NCBI GenBank assembly: GCA_000169115.1
Contig: AAVV01000001.1
Span: 1 to 64,000, forward strand
Direction of reading: 5' to 3'
Source of the DNA: a marine gamma proteobacterium HTCC2080
Lineage (GTDB): Bacteria > Pseudomonadota > Gammaproteobacteria > Pseudomonadales > Halieaceae
DNA: 64,000 bases
Shown piece after piece: positions 20,401-28,958 of the stretch. The notes beneath the pieces are model-generated. The model had not been told where the DNA came from. It did not search any database and saw only the letters and a list, made by a program, of their open reading frames with translations. Positions within the stretch are counted from its first letter, which is position 1. Each line of letters opens with the position of its first letter. The position numbers and the translations under genes were made by a program.

Positions 20401-21048
20401 TGGTGTAGAAATGTAGGGGTGTCCAGCGTTGATGTTTACAAATCTGGCCGCTTAGTAAAATCCTTGAGTGCCGATGAGTTTGAGAACAGTGATGTCTTCG
20501 TGCCACAAATGTGGACCGATAATGAGACCGGAGAAACGAATCGATCGGGTTGGTTTGAAGCCATTGATAGCGGCAAGACCAGCTTTTACCCGTGGAGTGG
20601 ATGGGGCTTTACCCTCAATTTTGATTTGAGCAAGGGTGATTACGAACTTAAAGTTGAGCTCGTATCGAGAGTTGATGATGGATATCCTGATTTTGACGCG
20701 CTAACAGCTGAGGCTTCTATCGTGTCTCGCAGCTTTGACGCTTCGAGTGCTAGTGCGCGTGCGGTAGGTCATCAGCTTGATGCTCTGTACCTGCGGGCCA
20801 CCGGCAATGTACTTAGTGATGAGGTTAGAAATCGCCTGCTCGAAGCTTTTGTAGATTATGCGAGCACTACAGTTAGCGAAGATGGCACTTGGTTTAACGG
20901 GCATTGTGCTGACTACCAAATTTGGGATACCTCACTGATAACCAATGAAGATAGACAGCGTATCAAGAGTGATTCTGTGGGCAGTTTACGGGCATGGACC
21001 TTAATGGTGCATGCCTTAATGACCAGCTATTCCTACTTACACGATTGA
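17425..21048 (+). CDS. Exported DUF1592/DUF1588-like protein with two heme c motifs (cassette copy 2)
   Basis: 1207 residues from the ATG at 17425; a GTG two codons upstream (17419) is possible. A long basic n-region precedes a hydrophobic stretch ending ATVNA-NP, a probable secretion signal. Heme motifs CVVCH (99-103) and CTVCHERMDP (476-480) match copy 1, as do the VVTADYTMVN and WYRDMRAPGF regions. Copy 2 lacks the DUF4214-like N-terminal domain. It carries the two-cysteine beta module twice: about residues 550-676 (NPDSCIEDVER, WFGWCSR) and about 966-1096 (NPGCVQDEEN, WRGWCRN). The C-terminus MTSYSYLHD equals that of copy 1. It is followed after 14 bp by its DUF1501 partner. Role unknown; a secreted heme protein acting with DUF1501 is inferred. 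Confidence 0.8.
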   Translation: MNCLTDKQHRFARKPADDSGFFTKLAIALRLLTVILAMAPLATVNANPHAAFSGLLDTVSEVRAGSEIESGDGASAEACDTSAKACYISDVDPVVQQSCVVCHQEGLTADQQGARLLFTDDASSNHSAMEAFVTTDGVGADWLLDKIVGDRSHGGGPVLTRGSGDYLAFADYLTLLVGANTDDGSVDASAIWSGTTIESREATLRRAAILLAGNVPTNAALERVTASDEALKWDLKRLMSGDGFHNFLVTAANDRLLTDGLNNGIDWQFDFRWRFPAYYAFERNLPESMPEELDTEEYWGKPFLSQNDANIELRIATIREPVELIAHIVENDRSYKEVVTADYTMVNQFTAMAYQADVDFDNPITDDNGFYNRRHLNTFKPAKNVGHIPFTNENNFDQESGEYTVTEYHEWPHSGVLTMPAWLGRYPSTDTNRNRARARWTYYHFLGVDIEKSAPRSTDPVALADTNNPTMNNPACTVCHERMDPVAGAYQSFGDQGHYLNQHGGLDSLPDFYKNPQRADGDLYELPHDSETNLGRYEFHEVSQVVTTVKGGSFSISNPDSCIEDVERSSQEEWFGWCSRLGVSDITVYENGSQILKLQAQEFEGYAGFSTSTYTDSETGEQRPQGDLNGNVYQLHYDVWMAFDFDLPEGDYEIVVTLATQQDEGYPEPFVLAGLLWSEGLTTGTKYQYGDTWYRDMRAPGFNSKAYRGGEDSIQWLGQQIAEDPRFPRATVKFWWPSVFGAEVLAAPADRNLPDYDAQLLAFNAQEKLVDELAAAFVASGYKLKSLLAEMVVSPWFRTTEVNQELSETQQKALITVGRGRLLTPEELDRKNRAVFGRTWGESWQEDGYSYNKLTNFSSAWSGYASFYGGIDSAAVTKRNREKTPLMSNVSEKMAVELACQVVLEDFARPQAERRVFTEVEKTTNPMSRGGSTYSLEHSNPSEIKNGFSRQVYEWSIDFDVGDGAVAITLQDQTNPGCVQDEENSTEDEWRGWCRNVGVSSVDVYKSGRLVKSLSADEFENSDVFVPQMWTDNETGETNRSGWFEAIDSGKTSFYPWSGWGFTLNFDLSKGDYELKVELVSRVDDGYPDFDALTAEASIVSRSFDASSASARAVGHQLDALYLRATGNVLSDEVRNRLLEAFVDYASTTVSEDGTWFNGHCADYQIWDTSLITNEDRQRIKSDSVGSLRAWTLMVHALMTSYSYLHD

Positions 21049-21062
21049 GCGAGTGAAAAGAG

Positions 21063-22409
21063 ATGCCTAATCGTAAAACGATATCAACCAACCGAAGACG
21101 CTTTATAAAGTCTATGGCGTTGGGCGCAGGGGCGTTAGCGAGTACCACCGGTTTTCGCGTGATGGGTTCGGGCTTAGCGCCTTACTCGGGTAAGTTGCTG
21201 GTAACTCTGCAGCTTAGCGGCGGAGCCGATGTTACCCAGTTGTGTGACCCAAAAGTTAACACACCAGGGGAATTAAAAATTAATCACTGGGCCGATGTCG
21301 CAGAGCCTGGCGAGGCCGGTAATATTCGATTTGCCCCGGTGGGTGATAATTTTAATTTTTTTAACCGTTTTGGTGCAGATATGGTGGTGGTCAATGGAGT
21401 TGACGCCCAAACAAATTCACACGAAACCGGGCGTCTTTTCAATTGGACCGGCAGCAACGCCGAAGGGCGGCCCTCGCTGACGGCGTTACACGCGGCGGCC
21501 AATGCGCCAGAGCAACCTCTGGCCTATTCGGTATTTGGTGGAGGCACCTCAAGAACGTCGGGCATTATTTCTTATAACCGCTTTCGAGACGTTTCACGTT
21601 TACGTGAGCTGGCTAAACCTACAGAAATGCCATGGGACACATCAAATCAGCTTCGTCCTGACTTGGAGATTAGTGAGGCACGGCGGCTAACTCGAGAGTC
21701 GGTAACCGAACTCTTCACCTCGACAAACCTCACGCCGCGTCAGCGCCGCAGCGTCACCCGTTACAAGCAGGCTCTAGATGGGAAGGAAGGCCTATTGCGT
21801 CTTGCTGAGGGGCTGCCCTCTCCCGATGATTACGAGGGAGATGAAACGTTCCAGGTTGGCGACAACAATTTTTGGTCTAATTTGAAGCAGCAAATGCAAG
21901 GCGCACTGCTCGTGTTTCAGTCAGGTTTGGGTTCGAGTGCAGATATCGCTCTGGATGGTTTTGATTCTCATGAAAACCACGATGACATTCATGACGCGCT
22001 TTATACCCACTTGGCCGATGCTATTTATTATTTTTGGGATTACGCGGAGCAACTCGGGCTTGCTGATCGTATTTTGTTGGTGGTGGGCTCAGATTTCGGG
22101 CGCACCAACATGTATAACGATGGCAACGGCAAGGACCACTGGAACATTGGCTCTTACATGCTTATGGAGCAGGGGGCACGGTGGGGTAATCGTGTAGTTG
22201 GCGCCTCTGACGAGCTGCATTTTGCCAGAAAAATTAACCCTAGTTCTTTGGAAACGTCTGAAAGTGGCATAGTTCTCACGCCAGCTCATGTTCACCGAGC
22301 CGTGCAAAAATACTTAGGTATTGACGACTTCGCGGCTACGAATGGCATTGCCCTGCCGGATGTCGAAGATATTGCCTTGTTTTCCACGAGTAAGCAGACG
22401 CGGGTATAA
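21063..22409 (+). CDS. Tat-exported DUF1501 family protein (cassette copy 2)
   Basis: 448 residues, the paralog of 15699-17045 with identical length and most blocks shared: twin-arginine signal TNRRRFIKSMALG, HETGRLFNWTG, GFDSHENHDDIHD, VVGSDFGRTNMYNDG, GKDHWNIGSYML. The middle part (about residues 195-280, between the NRF and SNLKQQMQ segments) differs most from copy 1 and may hold substrate or partner specificity. It is exported folded through Tat and probably binds metal like other alkaline-phosphatase-fold proteins; the reaction is unknown. It ends the cassette; rpe starts 211 bp later with its own likely promoter. Confidence 0.88.
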   Translation: MPNRKTISTNRRRFIKSMALGAGALASTTGFRVMGSGLAPYSGKLLVTLQLSGGADVTQLCDPKVNTPGELKINHWADVAEPGEAGNIRFAPVGDNFNFFNRFGADMVVVNGVDAQTNSHETGRLFNWTGSNAEGRPSLTALHAAANAPEQPLAYSVFGGGTSRTSGIISYNRFRDVSRLRELAKPTEMPWDTSNQLRPDLEISEARRLTRESVTELFTSTNLTPRQRRSVTRYKQALDGKEGLLRLAEGLPSPDDYEGDETFQVGDNNFWSNLKQQMQGALLVFQSGLGSSADIALDGFDSHENHDDIHDALYTHLADAIYYFWDYAEQLGLADRILLVVGSDFGRTNMYNDGNGKDHWNIGSYMLMEQGARWGNRVVGASDELHFARKINPSSLETSESGIVLTPAHVHRAVQKYLGIDDFAATNGIALPDVEDIALFSTSKQTRV

Positions 22410-22620
22410 ACCAAAGCCGGCCATTGCCCAGACCTTTTGGTCATCTGGCATTAGCAAAGTGGCACTGCAATGAGCTTCAGATTTTCGGCGCCATTAGCTA
22501 TAGGTTCATGTTGGCGTTGGGATGCTCTCAGAGCATTATCGGCAGAATAACCACTGGCTAAGCTCGCGACCACGGCAACTCTGAAGGTAAACTGTACGTC
22601 TTTCCGCTTCGGACTTCGTA

Positions 22621-23295
22621 ATGACCGATTTCAAAATTGCCCCCTCAATACTTTCCGCAGACTTTGCCCGCCTTGGGGAAGAGGTCGACACGGTCTTGGC
22701 CGCCGGTGCTGACATTGTCCATTTCGATGTCATGGACAATCACTACGTACCTAACCTAACGATTGGCCCTATGGTTTGTCAGGCGTTACGCAACCATGGA
22801 GTAGTGGCGCCTATCGACGTTCACCTTATGGTGCAGCCTGTCGATAATCTGATTAGTATGTTTGCCGATGCTGGGGCCACGTACATTACGTTTCACCCTG
22901 ACGCTTCTACCCACGTTGATCGCTCTTTGCAGTTGATTCGCGGTGCAGGCTGCAAATCGGGTTTGGTTTTCAATCCTGCCGCCTCTTTGGAGGCGCTCAA
23001 ATACGTCATGGATAAAGTCGACATGATTTTACTCATGTCGGTTAACCCCGGTTTCGGCGGGCAAAAGTTCATTCCAGCCACCCTCGATAAACTCCGTGAG
23101 GTGCGCGCCCTTATTGATGCCAGTGGGCTGGATATTCGCCTTGAGGTCGATGGCGGTGTGGGGCCCGGTAATATCGCCGAGATTGCCGCGGCAGGTGCCG
23201 ATACGTTTGTCGCCGGATCGGCTATTTTTAATCAGCCCGATTATCGCGCGGTGATCGATGAAATGAGACGCGAGCTCGCCAGCGTACACTCATAA
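22621..23295 (+). CDS. rpe: Ribulose-phosphate 3-epimerase
   Basis: 224 residues, the full family length. It interconverts ribulose-5-phosphate and xylulose-5-phosphate in the pentose phosphate pathway. TIM-barrel signatures are intact: [17 protein letters not shown], the metal/catalytic [37 protein letters not shown] and EVDGGVG. The TAA stop overlaps the trpE ATG by one base. In Pseudomonas a phosphoglycolate phosphatase gene (gph) usually sits between rpe and trpE; here it is absent. Confidence 0.96.
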   Translation: MTDFKIAPSILSADFARLGEEVDTVLAAGADIVHFDVMDNHYVPNLTIGPMVCQALRNHGVVAPIDVHLMVQPVDNLISMFADAGATYITFHPDASTHVDRSLQLIRGAGCKSGLVFNPAASLEALKYVMDKVDMILLMSVNPGFGGQKFIPATLDKLREVRALIDASGLDIRLEVDGGVGPGNIAEIAAAGADTFVAGSAIFNQPDYRAVIDEMRRELASVHS

Positions 23296-24773
23296 TGGAT
23301 CAAAAGACCTTTGATTACTGGGTAACTCAGGGTTACAACCGGATTCCTGTTTCCAAAACGATTCTTGCCGATGTAGAAACCCCGCTTTCTGCCTATATGA
23401 AACTGGCGGCCGGTCCCTACTCTTTCTTGTTTGAGTCGGTTCAGGGCGGTGAAAAATGGGGCCGTTATTCGATTATTGGATTACCTGCTCGTCATCGTAT
23501 TCGCGTACGAGGAAAACGAGTCTCCCTAGAGCGTGATGGGGTTGCCACGACGGTCGTTGAAAGTGAAGACCCCTTGGCCGAGGTTGAAGCACAGCACGCT
23601 AAGTTTCGAAGTGCGCCCATCGAGGGCTTGCCGGTCTTTCACGGTGGTTTAGTAGGCTATTTTGGTTATGACGTGGTGCGCTATGTGGAGGCAAAGCTTG
23701 AACAGCATGATCAAACTGATGCCCTGAACACTCCGGATATACTGTTGCTGGTGGCCGAGGAAGTTCTGGTTTTTGATAATCTGGCGGGCACGCTGACGAT
23801 GGTTGTCACTGCCAATGCAGAAGAGCCTGACGCCCGCGTGGCAGCGCTTGCACGGCTTGAAGTCCTTGAACATCAGCTGCCGCAGCCTGGCCCCTCACTT
23901 GAGCCTATCAGTCTTGACGGTGCTGGATTGGAGGCCATTGAGGCAACGGCTCGATACCATACCGATCCCTCGCAATTTATGGGGTGGGTCGAGATGATTC
24001 GAAAATCTATTCTTGATGGCGATGTCATGCAGGTCGTGCCTTCCCAGCGTATGACCGTTGATTTTAGAAGTGCCCCCATTTCGCTGTATCGTGCGCTGAG
24101 AAATTTGAACCCCTCGCCTTATATGTATTTTTTAGATATGGGCGATTTCCAAATTGTGGGCTCCTCTCCAGAAATACTGGTGCGCGCTGAGCAGGGCGAG
24201 GTTACGGTTAGACCTATTGCCGGCACTCGCAAGCGCGGTCAAAATCCGGAGGAGGATCAGGCCCTCGCTGAAGAGTTATTAGCAGACCCCAAGGAAATGG
24301 CTGAACACCTGATGTTGATTGATTTGGGGCGCAATGATTTGGGTCGCATCGCTCAACCCGGCACGGTTGAAGTCACTGAGTCCATGCTTATCGAGCGCTA
24401 CTCTCACGTCATGCATATCGTTTCTAATGTAAAAGGGCGGGCGCAAGCTGATTTAACGGCCATGGACGCCCTGCGGGCAACCTTGCCCGCGGGCACATTG
24501 AGTGGTGCGCCGAAGGTGATGGCAATGCAAATTATCGATCGTTTAGAGTCGGTTAAGCGCGGCGTATATGGTGGTGCAGTGGGCTATATTTCTTGGGCGG
24601 GTGACATGGATACCGCCATCGCTATCCGCACCGCAGTGATCAAAGATGATGAAGTTCACATTCAGGCAGGCGCTGGCATCGTCGCAGATTCTGTGCCGGC
24701 TCTGGAGTGGGAAGAGACAATGAATAAGGCTAGAGGTATGTTAAGAGCTGTAGCTATGGCGCAGCCCAAATGA
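23295..24773 (+). CDS. trpE: Anthranilate synthase component I
   Basis: 492 residues. With TrpG it converts chorismate and glutamine to anthranilate, the first step of tryptophan synthesis. The N-terminal segment FLFESVQGGEKWGRYSIIG contributes the tryptophan feedback site. The chorismate-binding half contains LNPSPYMYFLDMGDFQIVG, PIAGTRKRG, DLGRNDLGRIA, GTLSGAPKVMAM and AGAGIVADSVPALEW, all complete. There is no ribosome-binding site of its own: the start is coupled to the rpe stop (TAATG). The trpE stop overlaps the next gene (ATGA), which is not trpG but a glycan-type gene; trpG follows only at 31617. Confidence 0.96.
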   Translation: MDQKTFDYWVTQGYNRIPVSKTILADVETPLSAYMKLAAGPYSFLFESVQGGEKWGRYSIIGLPARHRIRVRGKRVSLERDGVATTVVESEDPLAEVEAQHAKFRSAPIEGLPVFHGGLVGYFGYDVVRYVEAKLEQHDQTDALNTPDILLLVAEEVLVFDNLAGTLTMVVTANAEEPDARVAALARLEVLEHQLPQPGPSLEPISLDGAGLEAIEATARYHTDPSQFMGWVEMIRKSILDGDVMQVVPSQRMTVDFRSAPISLYRALRNLNPSPYMYFLDMGDFQIVGSSPEILVRAEQGEVTVRPIAGTRKRGQNPEEDQALAEELLADPKEMAEHLMLIDLGRNDLGRIAQPGTVEVTESMLIERYSHVMHIVSNVKGRAQADLTAMDALRATLPAGTLSGAPKVMAMQIIDRLESVKRGVYGGAVGYISWAGDMDTAIAIRTAVIKDDEVHIQAGAGIVADSVPALEWEETMNKARGMLRAVAMAQPK

Positions 24774-26548
24774 CTTCAGTGGAGACAGCAGCTAAAACGC
24801 TCGAACAGTTAGAAGCTGAGCTGGAGGTGGCGTTTCGAGAGGGGGACGTTGGTGAGGCTGCCTTGCTCGCTTGGGAATCTACGGCGCGATTTCCAGACAA
24901 AAGCTCAGTCGGGCGGATTTATATTAAAAAAATTCTTCGCGACCCCTATGTGGCTAACCTTCGTCTTGAAGACTTTCAAAAAAATGCCAAGGCCCTTCGT
25001 GAAGAGGAAGAGCTCGAGGAACTTGCCAGACTTTCAGCTTTGGGTTTGCTGCGCTTCCCGGCACAGCGTTATTTGTCGCTGTCTTTGTTAGAAGCTGCAG
25101 AGAAGCTGGATAAGAAGGAGTGGATGCAGCCCGTCATTGAACCTCTGGGGCAGCCCGAAGACGATGACGTCGTGCTTTTAAACGTTGTGGCTAGCCTCGC
25201 AAATGTTCTGGGCCATTACGAGCGTGCACAACAGTTTTTTGAAAAGCTGCTGTTACTAGAGCCCGAAAACGAAACTGTTATCCAAAATTACAGTGCCACC
25301 CTCACAGGTTTAGCGCAGTACAAAAGGGCCATTGACCTTTTGGAGAACCATCTTCCAAAGGCCACCAAGCCTAGGGAGTATGTTCACCGTCTTTTGCCTT
25401 TATATCGTTTGGCAGGTTTTGAGGCAGAGGATGAGCTTGATAAACTCGATCGACGTCTATTCGAAGGCTGCCAAAATCTTGAGGCTTCGCGGGTTCATGC
25501 CGATCTAAGGCTTTTTCTTCAGGATACCCCGGGCGTCATTTTTGGACTTGAGCAGTTACTAGGCCATCAATGGGACCCAGAAGCCGCCTTTGACCTTGCT
25601 GAAGCTAAATTGGGGAGCGGCGATATAACCGAAGGTTTGAGTCGATATGGGGTTAGGTTCGAGGCTTTTCCCAAGCTTGAATGGTATAAAACTAGTGCGC
25701 GAAAATATGTTGGCCAGCCCCTAAAGGACGAATGGCTTTTTATTTGGGGCGAGCAGGGTATTGGTGATGAAATTATGTTCACCATGTTCCTCGACGCGAT
25801 GGTGCCGCGGGTTAAGAATGCGGTCATCGCCCTCGATCAGCGCCTGATACCGGCTTTTGAGAACCGACACCCCCATTGGCGGTTTGTCGACCGACTTAAC
25901 TTGCCCGATGATTTGCCAACGTTTGACTATGCCTGCCCCATGGGTGATTTGATGACCTTGTTTTTGCCAGACCTGCTAGAGCAAGGTCAGACATTTGAAC
26001 AGCCCATGATCAATCCTGACACCAGCCGTTTCGAGCAAATCAGCCAGTTATTGGCCAATAAAACCAAGCCTCGAATTGCGATATCCTGGCGCGGAGGCTC
26101 CGATGCCAACGGCATAATTCGCTCCATGGAGCTTTCTGATCTGATGTCTGGATTGCCTTCAGAAACTCAGGTTGAAATTATTTCCTTGCAGTACGACGAG
26201 GGGCACGAACAAGAGGTGATTGCCCATGGAGACCGGCGCGTTGCGTTGAGTGGTCTCAACAATCGTTTCGATTTGGAGGGGGTATTTGCCTTGATCAGAT
26301 GTTGTGATGCCGTCATCACCATAGACAACGCGGTCGCGCACTTTGCCGCGGCTTTGGGCGTACCCGTGGCAGTATTGGTTCCTGCAGCCCAGACGCAGTA
26401 TCGCTGGAAGAACCAAAGTATTAAGGAACTGTTGTTTCCTTCGGCCCGCCTGTTTGTTCAGTACAAGCCGGGGGATTGGCCGGGGGCAGTAGAGGCCGCA
26501 TGGCGCTATGCTCTTGAGACCCCCGACGCCAAACCCTCAAGGAGTTGA
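24770..26548 (+). CDS. TPR-like protein with GT9/heptosyltransferase-like C-terminal domain
   Basis: 592 residues. The first ~290 are helical with tetratricopeptide-like spacing (for example HYERAQQFFEKLLLLEPEN, about residues 145-163). The C-terminal half starts LFIWGEQGIGDEIMFTMF (about residue 323) and ends with TIDNAVAHFAAALGVPVAV (about 518), both typical of TPR-GT9 proteins. It probably transfers a sugar to protein or surface glycan; donor unknown. Its start overlaps the trpE stop by four bases (ATGA), so it is translationally coupled to tryptophan biosynthesis, which is unusual for a glycan gene. The next gene starts at its stop. Confidence 0.72.
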   Translation: MTSVETAAKTLEQLEAELEVAFREGDVGEAALLAWESTARFPDKSSVGRIYIKKILRDPYVANLRLEDFQKNAKALREEEELEELARLSALGLLRFPAQRYLSLSLLEAAEKLDKKEWMQPVIEPLGQPEDDDVVLLNVVASLANVLGHYERAQQFFEKLLLLEPENETVIQNYSATLTGLAQYKRAIDLLENHLPKATKPREYVHRLLPLYRLAGFEAEDELDKLDRRLFEGCQNLEASRVHADLRLFLQDTPGVIFGLEQLLGHQWDPEAAFDLAEAKLGSGDITEGLSRYGVRFEAFPKLEWYKTSARKYVGQPLKDEWLFIWGEQGIGDEIMFTMFLDAMVPRVKNAVIALDQRLIPAFENRHPHWRFVDRLNLPDDLPTFDYACPMGDLMTLFLPDLLEQGQTFEQPMINPDTSRFEQISQLLANKTKPRIAISWRGGSDANGIIRSMELSDLMSGLPSETQVEIISLQYDEGHEQEVIAHGDRRVALSGLNNRFDLEGVFALIRCCDAVITIDNAVAHFAAALGVPVAVLVPAAQTQYRWKNQSIKELLFPSARLFVQYKPGDWPGAVEAAWRYALETPDAKPSRS

Positions 26549-27303
26549 TGCCAGTGTTGAAGGTTTTTGTAGGTTTCGACGAACGACAGCGAGTTTCATT
26601 TACTACACTTACAACATCTATTTTCGAGACGGCATCACGCCCTGTCTCGATAACCCCTCTGGTCTTACATACCTTACCAATAAGCCGCAGAGGGCTTACT
26701 CCCTTTACCTTTTCAAGGTTCTTGGTGCCCTGGCTATGTAATTTTGAAGGGGCCGCCGTTTTCATGGACGCCGATATGCTGTTAGCTTCGGATATCACGG
26801 AGCTAGAGCAGCTCATAAGTGATGATCTGGCCGTGTCAGTGGTGAGATCCCTTGAAACCTATGAGCAGACCTCGTTCATGCTTTTAAATTGCGCTCACCC
26901 ATCTCATCGTAAGCTAACGCCTGAATTCATACAGGAAACCGATATTGGGCTGCACGCGCTCGAATGGGTGGGTCGGGATGAGATCGGTTCATTGGACTCC
27001 AAGTGGAATCAGCTTGTTGGCTACCAAGACGTTGACTTCACTCAAGGCAACATTCACTACACTATGGGTGTCCCCGCATTTCCTGAAACATCCACGTCTC
27101 CCGGCGCCCAGTTGTGGCTCAAAAACGCCCAGCTGAGTATGTACACGGTACCTTGGGGTGAAATCATGGGTGAGTCGGTGCATTCGGTAAATATCGAGGG
27201 GGTAAGGTTACCTAAGTATGTCTGGGACTTTGAAACGAATCAGCCCAAGGCAGAGCACTTGGAGTTGGTAAAAAAGCTGGTTCTGGCCAGACGGGAAAAA
27301 TAA
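26548..27303 (+). CDS. Glycosyltransferase-like protein with a DxD motif (GT8-like)
   Basis: About 251 residues. It opens LKVFVGFDERQRVSF and holds AAVFMDADMLLASDI, a metal/nucleotide-sugar DxD motif in the GT-A context; YQDVDFTQGNIHYTMGVP and the later PWGEIMG are conserved in similar bacterial proteins. This suggests a sugar transferase, though donor and acceptor are unknown. Start choice: AAGGAG at 26539-26544 sits right before a TTG at 26545, an ATG at 26548 and a GTG at 26554. The GTG has the best spacing, while the ATG overlaps the upstream TGA; I list the ATG. It is the last gene of the plus-strand trpE unit before two convergent minus-strand genes. Confidence 0.7.
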   Translation: MPVLKVFVGFDERQRVSFTTLTTSIFETASRPVSITPLVLHTLPISRRGLTPFTFSRFLVPWLCNFEGAAVFMDADMLLASDITELEQLISDDLAVSVVRSLETYEQTSFMLLNCAHPSHRKLTPEFIQETDIGLHALEWVGRDEIGSLDSKWNQLVGYQDVDFTQGNIHYTMGVPAFPETSTSPGAQLWLKNAQLSMYTVPWGEIMGESVHSVNIEGVRLPKYVWDFETNQPKAEHLELVKKLVLARREK

Positions 27304-27314
27304 AAATAGCCGAG

Positions 27315-28298
27315 TCAGTGTAGAAGGGCGCGCCACTGTTTAGCGAGTTCTGGCAGTGTGAATGTGTGCAGATGATTTTGTTGGAAGGACTCGCTGCCTC
27401 CTCTCCCAACATCAAAACAGTTCAGGAACTGGTTTTCCTCCGGGGAGCCAATGGCTGCAAAATAATCACCGAATTCACTATAACTGGGGAGCGAGGTAGC
27501 AAGGGTTGGAAGTCCCAGTGCGAGGGCTGTAACCAACCGGTTGTTACTCGCATAGCGTTTGGGTGATTCGCAGTCGGATGGAATAATGCAATAGTCAGAG
27601 GCTTGTGCGGCCTGAGCCACTGCGGGCACGCTCCAGGCAAACGCAGTGATACGCACAGTGGGTGTTTGAGAAAATTTATAGCGCTGCAACATATCGAGTG
27701 TTTGCGACGAGGACACAAGGTTGATGGAATGCCCTTCCAATTCCTGTCGATGTGAGTCAATAAACTGGGCAAGAAATGTTGCGTTGGTGGGATGTCCAAA
27801 CCACAGTCCAACGGGTTTCGCGTTAACGAGTTTGTCCTTGGGCTTCACTGGCTCGTACTCGAGAAGGTCGGGCACCACCGCAATACGACTTTGAATTTCA
27901 AATTCCTCGGCCAGCGCAGATTGCAGGGCTTTTGTGGGGACACAAATGATATCGGCAAGTTCACAGGCGGCACGATAAAAGGCCGTCATAACTGAGTTAT
28001 TAGCGAGGTGATGGTCGGTGTAATCAAGGATAACCGGCACCCTGAGCCCCTTGCACCGCTCAATCATGGAAAGCCATTTGTGTTGCCGTTCTTCGATGTC
28101 GTTAGCGCCTATTTTTCCTACAATCAGCCGGTCCAGCCGCTCTGGGCACTGCTCGCCAATACTGACACTGTGGCCGAGCTCCTGCGCTGCCGTTGCAGCG
28201 ACTGCGAGTCTCAGTCGTGCCGAGGCTAGCGCAGAAGCACGCAACTCTGAGCCAGATCGATTGGGACCTCCGATCAATATATGGGTGGTAATAGTCAT
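27315..28298 (-). CDS. GT4-like glycosyltransferase
   Basis: 327 residues. Two Rossmann-like halves: ILIGGPNRSGSELRASAL at the N-terminus, VILDYTDHH in the middle of the first half, ADIICVPTKALQSAL at the domain junction, then VGLWFGHPTNATFLAQF and a C-terminal SDYCIIPSDCESPKRYASNN followed by RLVTALALGLPTLATSLP, which resembles the donor-binding end of GT4 enzymes. It is shorter than usual GT4 proteins and the first strand is atypical, so an unrelated GT-B family is possible. It starts two bases after the stop of the upstream methyltransferase gene, so the two are co-expressed on the minus strand. Confidence 0.65.
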   Translation of the reverse strand: MTITTHILIGGPNRSGSELRASALASARLRLAVAATAAQELGHSVSIGEQCPERLDRLIVGKIGANDIEERQHKWLSMIERCKGLRVPVILDYTDHHLANNSVMTAFYRAACELADIICVPTKALQSALAEEFEIQSRIAVVPDLLEYEPVKPKDKLVNAKPVGLWFGHPTNATFLAQFIDSHRQELEGHSINLVSSSQTLDMLQRYKFSQTPTVRITAFAWSVPAVAQAAQASDYCIIPSDCESPKRYASNNRLVTALALGLPTLATSLPSYSEFGDYFAAIGSPEENQFLNCFDVGRGGSESFQQNHLHTFTLPELAKQWRALLH

Positions 28299-28300
28299 AA

Positions 28301-28846
28301 TTATTGCGCGGGGGTAGCGTCGGCTTTGATGCCTGTGATGCGCATGTCCCGAGGCTCTCTGAGCTTAAACTGCGCGGGTTCTTGTTTGAGGTCGGTCAGT
28401 CCCGCTTGATGCATAACTAAACCTAGCGACCGGGGTGTATAGGCCCAGCGGTGCACCATAAGCGGGTCTTGCCAGCGCGGATCACCGTAGAGTACCCACA
28501 TGCTTCGCTGACCCTCTTGACCAGGGAGCGTAGCTTTATCGGGATCTTTAAGTACCTCCTGGCAGGCCGATATGAGGTTTGGGCACTCTAGAATCATTTT
28601 ACCGCCGGGCTTTAGCACGCGCATCCACTCCTGAATGATGGCCTGTACTTCCCATCGCCAGAAGTGCTCAACGACATGCACTGCTAAAATTTCATCGGCA
28701 TAGTTGTCCTCAAAGACGGTCAGCTGCCGGACATCGCAATTAATGTCGGGCTTATTTCCTGCACGCTCATCAACAATATCAACGTTGATGTAACCGTCGA
28801 GGATCTTGTCACCACAACCTAAATTAAGCCTGACAAACGTAGACAT
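28301..28846 (-). CDS. Class I SAM-dependent methyltransferase
   Basis: 181 residues. The AdoMet-binding motif I is RLNLGCGDKILDGYINVD with the acidic residue at the end of strand 2; the motif IV/V region is HVVEHFWRWE and the post-motif is RVLKPGGKMILECPN. This is the layout of small methyltransferases in O-antigen and other glycan clusters. A sugar or lipid-linked glycan acceptor is inferred from the neighbours. It is divergent from the acyltransferase gene at 28959 across a 112-bp AT-rich promoter region with a TATAAT at 28924-28929. Confidence 0.8.
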   Translation of the reverse strand: MSTFVRLNLGCGDKILDGYINVDIVDERAGNKPDINCDVRQLTVFEDNYADEILAVHVVEHFWRWEVQAIIQEWMRVLKPGGKMILECPNLISACQEVLKDPDKATLPGQEGQRSMWVLYGDPRWQDPLMVHRWAYTPRSLGLVMHQAGLTDLKQEPAQFKLREPRDMRITGIKADATPAQ

Positions 28847-28958
28847 TTCTATAAACTCACCGCGTACCCCAGTACAGTCTACTGAATGAGCTGCACGGCG
28901 GCTATATTGCTGCTCTTTATCTCTATAATTTCACTCTGCCTACAAAGTTCGCCCTAGC

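Noticed and set aside
22410-22620. Possible terminator after the second DUF1501 gene (GACC-TTTT-GGTC)
   Set aside because: The stem is only four base pairs and no T-run follows.
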